Positions 59,460-64,000 of a stretch of 64,000 nucleotides of DNA are shown here, one piece after another. The DNA comes from Anthracocystis setariae (taxonomy: Eukaryota > Basidiomycota > Ustilaginomycetes > Ustilaginales > Ustilaginaceae), in contig CAKMXJ010000008.1 in assembly GCA_928724745.1 (NCBI GenBank), positions 496,001 to 560,000 on the forward strand. The letters run 5' to 3'. The notes under the pieces were generated by a model. That model worked only from the letters and a program-made list of their open reading frames with translations. It was not told where the DNA came from and made no database searches. How positions within the stretch are numbered: position 1 is the stretch's first letter; every line of letters begins with the position of its first letter. The translations under genes and the position numbers were made by a program.

Positions 59460-60824
59460 CTAAAGTCTCCAACGCTTCCCAACTTCGAGTCCGTCTTGCA
59501 ACTTCTGACCGCTCGTCGGCTTAGCTTCAGCCTCGGCAGCAGCAGCAGTAGTAGTATCAGTTTGCGCCTCGCGCCTCGCTTCCTCATCCGGCACCGACCT
59601 CACATCCAAACCCTTACCGTTTTGATCGACCTCCATAAAGTTGGGTCTCAACCTCGAGATACTCACGTACCCGTTGAGGATCGCCCACACATCCGTCCCG
59701 TCGGGCAGCTTCTTTGGCCCAAGCAACGAACCCATGTTGGGAGCAAAGTGGAGAACGTGCTGCGGTGTGGGCGCAGTTGGTGGTTGCGGTGCCGGGGGCG
59801 CAGGATAGTTGGCCGTACTCTCGGCAGCAAAGAGTGGACCGTAGCGGTTCTGCCAGATTCGCGTCCACACCACTTCGGGCTTCGAAATCGTCTCGCAGAG
59901 GGGAACGTTGATGCTGTAGCAGCCTACATCAGGTTCGTTGGGCCAGTTGGTGTAGAGACGGTGGATGAGGTTGGCCGACAGCTTGTTGGCCTCGGCGGCG
60001 ACCTTTTGCAGCTCGGTAGGCTCAAGACCCGGACCTTTTGCGTTGGATCGGTGGGCGAATGTGGGAGGGTTGGACATGAAATGACCGAACGAGACTGCGA
60101 TGCTCTTGACGCCTGCAAGAGATGCTGCCATGGCTGCACCGAGAGTTCCGGACGAGAGCGCAAACGCTGTGCCCGTGTTTCTGCCAAAGTTGGGACCGGA
60201 TACGACCAGGTCGAATGGAGTGTTTATGCTGGCGGCTGCTTGTCGTTCGGCAGCCGTCTCGCCGAAGAAAGCGTTCTGGTTGAACATACCCGAATTAGCA
60301 GCCGTAGTGGGTGAGCCATCGAGGAGGATCCATTCTGCGATCTCACCTCGTTGGCGATTGATGGGTCGACGTGTAGCTGACCAAGATTCAGCTGTGCCAA
60401 CATGCTTTCCGTTGAAGTTGTCTTTGAGCGGATAATAGTACCAGTAAGCCACGGGGCCCTGGAGAGAGAACTGCATGGAGCCCCACGACTTTTGATACGA
60501 AGGGAGCACTACGCTCACATCCCAGCCCAGGGCGGTGAGCTCTTGGTACAAGCCAAGCACATGGGGTGACGAGGCAGAAGGCGGGCCATCATCGTTAACC
60601 AGAAGCACTTTGAGTCTAGCGTTGGTAGTCGAGGTCATGTTGTCTATCGTGCTGGAGGTTGAGAGTGAAGGAGCGTCGTGCGTGTCCGAGAGCTCTGCGT
60701 CTATGTGAATGCCGTGTTGGTCAGAGTAGAGATGCGAGCCAAGATGATTGCGATAAACAAGTACGGAGACGAGGACGATAAGCAGATAGGTGAAGAGTGT
60801 GTGCAGCGAAGCGATCCGTAACAT
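59460..60824 (-). CDS. membrane-anchored SurE-like phosphatase
   Basis: A 454-residue protein with an N-terminal hydrophobic helix (about 8-24, signal anchor or signal peptide) and a SurE-fold domain from about residue 70. Fold markers are Val-Leu-Leu-Val-Asn-Asp-Asp-Gly near 70-78, in which the Asp pair binds metal, and Val-Val-Ser-Gly-Pro-Asn-Phe-Gly-Arg-Asn near 210, the second metal-binding Asn-containing loop. SurE proteins are acid phosphatases or 5'/3'-nucleotidases. Most are soluble; the membrane anchor and the long insertion of about 60 residues (Trp-Tyr-Tyr-Tyr region) between the two metal motifs suggest a secretory or vacuolar enzyme. The Ala/Pro-rich C-terminal tail is disordered. 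If the N-terminal Met is wrong, a cytosolic form starts at the Met before Thr-Ser-Thr-Thr (near residue 63). Substrate unknown. Confidence 0.88.
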   Translation of the reverse strand: MLRIASLHTLFTYLLIVLVSVLVYRNHLGSHLYSDQHGIHIDAELSDTHDAPSLSTSSTIDNMTSTTNARLKVLLVNDDGPPSASSPHVLGLYQELTALGWDVSVVLPSYQKSWGSMQFSLQGPVAYWYYYPLKDNFNGKHVGTAESWSATRRPINRQRGEIAEWILLDGSPTTAANSGMFNQNAFFGETAAERQAAASINTPFDLVVSGPNFGRNTGTAFALSSGTLGAAMAASLAGVKSIAVSFGHFMSNPPTFAHRSNAKGPGLEPTELQKVAAEANKLSANLIHRLYTNWPNEPDVGCYSINVPLCETISKPEVVWTRIWQNRYGPLFAAESTANYPAPPAPQPPTAPTPQHVLHFAPNMGSLLGPKKLPDGTDVWAILNGYVSISRLRPNFMEVDQNGKGLDVRSVPDEEARREAQTDTTTAAAAEAEAKPTSGQKLQDGLEVGKRWRL

Positions 60825-61216
60825 GAATCTCGCGACACTAGTTGCTGTTGCTGTATGTTGTTATGGCCGGACGAAAGGCAAGAAGGCAAGAATGAATGCC
60901 ATCGGTGTCTCTCGATTGCCGCTGCACCGACCACCCAAAGCGATGCACAGTGAGCTAATGCACAATTTTCCCAGTTTGAGTTGTGAGACCGCTCTAAGTG
61001 ACAGACGTCTCTCGCTTCCAACAAATCACATTATATTCACATCGGCCTTTGCCTCCACTCCCTCATCCTCCTATCCCAGCGACGACAACGACGATCACCC
61101 TTATAGCGTGCCAATCCACGCCAACTCTTGCTCCACATATTCTTGCCAGGATCGCTTCGTCAGACGAATTCGAACTGCAGCCTCTCGATCGAGGCTCGGC
61201 TACTCACTCGGTCATC
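60825..61216. promoter_or_regulatory. divergent region between SurE gene and inverted P5B 3' half
   Basis: A 392-bp stretch upstream of both a minus-strand and a plus-strand ORF. If the P5B block was inverted, this was ancestrally the region between the P5B 3' end and the SurE promoter, so its use as a promoter for the plus-strand ORF would be new. The plus frame is open from 60998. Confidence 0.45.
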
Positions 61217-61828
61217 ATGGCCAACCAATACCCGCCCATCCATCCCAAGGCACCCACCGCCAACCTCGTATCGTGCAAAGTGCTCGTCAGCCTCATCGGC
61301 CAAGTCGTCATCTGTGGCGCATTCCAACTATGGGCGTTCCTCTTTGTGCGACACCAGGACTGGTACACTCCCCCACAAGTGAATCCTGACGAGCTCAACA
61401 CCTCAAACCCGGAGAACTCGGCGGTCTTCCTCATCTCGAGCTTCCAATACGTATTCGGCGCACTCATCTACAGCACAGGCTATCCATATCGCAAACCCGT
61501 CTACACAAATGCCTGGCTTATGGGCACAGTGACAGTGCTCCTCATCTTCTCCCTCCTGGCCCTGTTCACTCCTTCAGGATTTTTGCCAGATCTGCTCGAA
61601 CTCGTCGAATTCCCCCTATCGTTCCGAATCTCCCTCCTCGTCGCGATCGTGCTCAACACCATCATCTGCTTCCTCTTCGAATCCTTCGCTGCAAAGTACC
61701 TCGTCAGGATCGTAAGAGCGTTGCAGCGTCTCGTATCGCGCAGGTCGAAACGCTCGAAATCCAGAAAGCATGCCAACAAAATGTACAAGGCCGTAGAAAG
61801 GAGCATGCAGCTCGACGGCGAAATTTGA
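61217..61828 (+). CDS. P5B ATPase TM7-TM10 module on the opposite strand
   Basis: A 203-residue ORF with four hydrophobic helices (about 20-46, 66-90, 97-120 and 132-160) and a basic Lys/Arg/Ser tail. Its sequence matches the C-terminal part of YPK9/ATP13A2: the loop block Ile-His-Pro-Lys-Ala-Pro-Thr-Ala-Asn-Leu-Val-Ser precedes TM7, Phe-Leu-Ile-Ser-Ser-Phe-Gln-Tyr lies in TM8, and Pro-Tyr-Arg-Lys-Pro-Val-Tyr-Thr-Asn follows it. These lie in the order seen in intact P5B ATPases, but no catalytic domains precede them. The matching N-terminal part is on the opposite strand at 61984-64000. The ATG at 61217 sits three codons from where homology begins. There is no stop or frameshift within it. 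If expressed it would be a four-helix protein; otherwise it is the stranded end of an inverted gene. Confidence 0.85.
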   Translation: MANQYPPIHPKAPTANLVSCKVLVSLIGQVVICGAFQLWAFLFVRHQDWYTPPQVNPDELNTSNPENSAVFLISSFQYVFGALIYSTGYPYRKPVYTNAWLMGTVTVLLIFSLLALFTPSGFLPDLLELVEFPLSFRISLLVAIVLNTIICFLFESFAAKYLVRIVRALQRLVSRRSKRSKSRKHANKMYKAVERSMQLDGEI

Positions 61829-61983
61829 TTTCTCCCCTTTCCTTCCTTCCTTCCTTCCTTCCTTCCTTCTTCCTTGTCGGTTTTGTACTTGTATCTTGCC
61901 ACTCGCACTGTCGTTTCACTCGCTAATGCTACCGCTATTCGCACTGGAACTCGTGAGCAGAGAATCGTATCGTATTGCGATTG
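61829..61983. repeat. (CCTT)n tract between the two P5B halves
   Basis: The 155-bp gap between the two convergent stop codons contains a near-perfect CCTT tetranucleotide tract at about 61841-61869. The rest would have been the original 3'UTR of the ATPase gene. Confidence 0.7.
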
Positions 61984-64000
61984 CTATGGTGGACCTGTAC
62001 GCGCCGAGAAGACGCTCAGCAGCAGCGCCGCGAAGTCGGCGTACATGAACATGAGATCGGACAAACTGCTACCGAACGAATACAACAACAACACTGAAAC
62101 GAACTGGATCATGGAGCAGAGGACGATGTAGGAAAAAGCGCCGAACGAGGTGACCAGTGCGGCGCGGCCTTCCTTGATCACATCGAGCACGCACGAGATG
62201 TTGTTCACGGACGACGTAAACGGTGCTGCCACCGACGCCTCGGCTTCAGACAACGAGATGCCGATATCAGCTGCCTTGAGTGCACCACAGTCGTTGGCAC
62301 CATCACCACACATGCCCACCGTATACCCCAACGCCTGCAACCGTTCGATCAACTCGTGCTTTTCATCCGGCGACATCCTGGCAAAGATGGTGCCCTTGAT
62401 CAGCATCCTACGCAAAGTCTCGACCGGCGCAAAGTCGATCATCCACCTAAACACATCCCCCGTCAAAGCAAGTTGGTAGTCCTGGAAATCAAACTCGTCC
62501 AAATCCAACACATGTCGATCCACCTCCCTCGGCTGCAGATTATACGCATCCAGCTTGATCCGATCATCATCTACACTCGACCAATCCACCACCGCTCTCG
62601 AACTCCTCTGCCCACCCTCGACAAACGTCGGCATAAACACATGCGCAGACTGCCCCACCATCCCGCACTCGCGCGCAACACTGATCGCCGTCCTCGGATT
62701 ATCGCCCGTCACCATCTTGGTGATGATGTTCGCCTGCTTCAGCACCTCGATCGCCGGCGCCGTCTCGTCCTTGAGCTTATTCTCAAAGATGATCAGCCCC
62801 AGAAAACGCAATCCGCTCTCGGCCTGTTCTCGACGCATCCGCTGCGCCTTGATCCAGCTCATGCCTGCCATGGATTTGCCAGCACACGCGATCACACGAT
62901 ACCCATGCTTGGTGTAGTACGACAGCAGGTCGTCGTAGTCCGCAGGGAACGTATCCTTGTCGCAGATATCCACCATCACCTCGGGCGCACCTTTGACAAA
63001 CACCTCCATTGACTGCGATTTCAGTCGCTTGACAATCACGCTCATTCGGCGAAGTGACGAAACAAATTCAAACGTACGCAGCACGCCCAGTTCGAGAAAG
63101 TGCGCATGCCGTCCAGACTTGATCGCATCCTCAACCTCGAAAGCTTGTCCACCGGGTGGACGTACCACCGTTTGCACCAGTGCCGGAGGTCGTTCGGTGA
63201 GTTTCGATTTGCCGTTCTTAGCCGTACCCGTCTTGGTCGTCGCCTTGGCGGATCGCTCCTTGCCTTCGTCCAGCGTCCAGCCGGTATACTCGAACATCTT
63301 GACATCCAGCGGATCACCTATCACCTCGCCATCCACCACTTTGAGCGAATGGCACGTGGCGAGTGCATACAGCAGCGGCATCTTGCGCGCATCCGCATCG
63401 CTCTTGGAGCCCATGCCCACCGGCATCTCGTCCACGGTCTCGTGCAGTTCACTGAATCGGCCCGCCTTGAGATCGATCGTTCGGGTCCCAAGCACGTCGA
63501 GCCCGTCCGCGGTGAGCGTACCGGTCTTGTCGAAGCAGAAGACGTTGACCTTGCCTCCGATGATGACGCGATTGGGCGAGATGCAGAAGATGTTGAGCTT
63601 GCGAAGACGGTTGATGGCGAAAGAGATGCCGATCGACATGGTGGCAGGCAAAGCAGGCGGCACCACCACAGTGACAAGATCCAGCGCACGGATCACAATC
63701 GTGTGCCAAGCGATGCCGATCTTGACGAAGTTGACAGCCGAGAAGGTGAAGCCGATTCCCGCGACAATCGCAAGGAAGCCGATGAAGCGGAACGAATCGC
63801 GGTAGAACTTAAAGCCCATTGGTTTGGGGAACAGCATGCTGCGCACCAGCGCACCTTTGGTAGTGTTGAATCCAGTGCGTACAACCATCGCCTTGGCGCC
63901 AGTCTCGTTCTTATCGGTCGAACCATTGCCACGGATGCGAATGATGCGAGTCCCGGAGAAGAGGAAGTGCTTGGCGAGATCAGCGGTGACCTCGGTGCCC
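61984..64000 (-). CDS. YPK9: P5B-type ATPase, partial, ends after TM6
   Basis: The gene runs off the right edge of the window; 671 residues are visible before the stop. P5B ATPases (yeast Ypk9, human ATP13A2) reside in vacuolar or lysosomal membranes and export polyamines to the cytosol. Seen in order: the end of the actuator domain, TM3-TM4 with Pro-Pro-Ala-Leu-Pro (the P5B substrate-site motif), Asp-Lys-Thr-Gly-Thr-Leu-Thr (phosphorylated Asp near 63532), the nucleotide-binding domain, Gly-Asp-Gly-Ala-Asn-Asp (near 62297-62317), and TM5-TM6. The protein then ends seven residues after TM6 (Ala-Arg-Thr-Gly-Pro-Pro-stop), whereas family members continue with four more helices. The missing helices are encoded on the other strand at 61217-61828. 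The N-terminus is outside the window. Confidence 0.92.
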   Translation of the reverse strand, partial: GTEVTADLAKHFLFSGTRIIRIRGNGSTDKNETGAKAMVVRTGFNTTKGALVRSMLFPKPMGFKFYRDSFRFIGFLAIVAGIGFTFSAVNFVKIGIAWHTIVIRALDLVTVVVPPALPATMSIGISFAINRLRKLNIFCISPNRVIIGGKVNVFCFDKTGTLTADGLDVLGTRTIDLKAGRFSELHETVDEMPVGMGSKSDADARKMPLLYALATCHSLKVVDGEVIGDPLDVKMFEYTGWTLDEGKERSAKATTKTGTAKNGKSKLTERPPALVQTVVRPPGGQAFEVEDAIKSGRHAHFLELGVLRTFEFVSSLRRMSVIVKRLKSQSMEVFVKGAPEVMVDICDKDTFPADYDDLLSYYTKHGYRVIACAGKSMAGMSWIKAQRMRREQAESGLRFLGLIIFENKLKDETAPAIEVLKQANIITKMVTGDNPRTAISVARECGMVGQSAHVFMPTFVEGGQRSSRAVVDWSSVDDDRIKLDAYNLQPREVDRHVLDLDEFDFQDYQLALTGDVFRWMIDFAPVETLRRMLIKGTIFARMSPDEKHELIERLQALGYTVGMCGDGANDCGALKAADIGISLSEAEASVAAPFTSSVNNISCVLDVIKEGRAALVTSFGAFSYIVLCSMIQFVSVLLLYSFGSSLSDLMFMYADFAALLLSVFSARTGPP

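Overview
The window looks like nuclear DNA of a smut-type basidiomycete, most likely Ustilaginales (Ustilago/Sporisorium/Moesziomyces group). The reasons are the eukaryotic gene set, mostly intron-poor genes with short GT..AG introns (GTAAGT, GTGAGT and GTACGT donors), CT-rich leaders, many low-complexity Ser/Ala/Glu/Pro segments and moderately high GC. The species assignment is inference. I see no rRNA, tRNA, CRISPR or intact transposon.

Layout. 0-2 kb: a short secreted protein (effector-like) and a damaged-looking ORF. 2-12 kb: STT3 (oligosaccharyltransferase), VPS18/PEP3 (HOPS/CORVET), an MTP18-family mitochondrial fission protein and a CHID1-like GH18 protein. A perfect (GT)64 microsatellite then separates the CHID1-like gene from cdk1 (PSTAIRE kinase, two introns). 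15-25 kb: a stand-alone SRA-domain protein, VPS5 (retromer BAR sorting nexin), a MAT2B/RmlD-like reductase that may be spliced to VPS5, a HAD phosphatase (two introns) and protein phosphatase 5. 25-30 kb: a 1437-residue protein I cannot identify. 30-39 kb: three divergent pairs, RVS161/VPS60, SSL1/SSR4-like and NOP53/YAR1. 39-46 kb: ATP4 with a long intron, a small hydrophilic stress-type protein and a pyruvate dehydrogenase kinase whose stop codon is followed by a 132-codon in-frame extension. 46-51 kb: a low-complexity gene-poor stretch and an HSF-type transcription factor. 52-58 kb: a dipeptidyl aminopeptidase of the DPP4 family and an MFS transporter. 59-64 kb: a second small hydrophilic protein, a membrane-anchored SurE-like phosphatase and a P5B-type (YPK9/ATP13A2) ATPase.

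The most unusual structure is at the right end. The P5B ATPase on the minus strand stops just after TM6. Its TM7-TM10 module lies immediately downstream as a separate intact ORF on the opposite strand, as if a block of about 0.77 kb had been inverted in place, giving one half a start codon and the other a stop. This is either a genuinely split pump, a recent inactivating inversion or an assembly error.

Other points worth checking are the possible MAT2B-VPS5 fusion, the PDK 3' extension, the orphan SRA protein with a duplicated N-terminal motif, the 693-nt ATP4 intron and two look-alike TATA-driven hydrophilic genes. Functionally the window is mostly housekeeping, with an accumulation of endolysosomal and membrane-remodelling genes (VPS18, VPS5, RVS161, VPS60, P5B ATPase).
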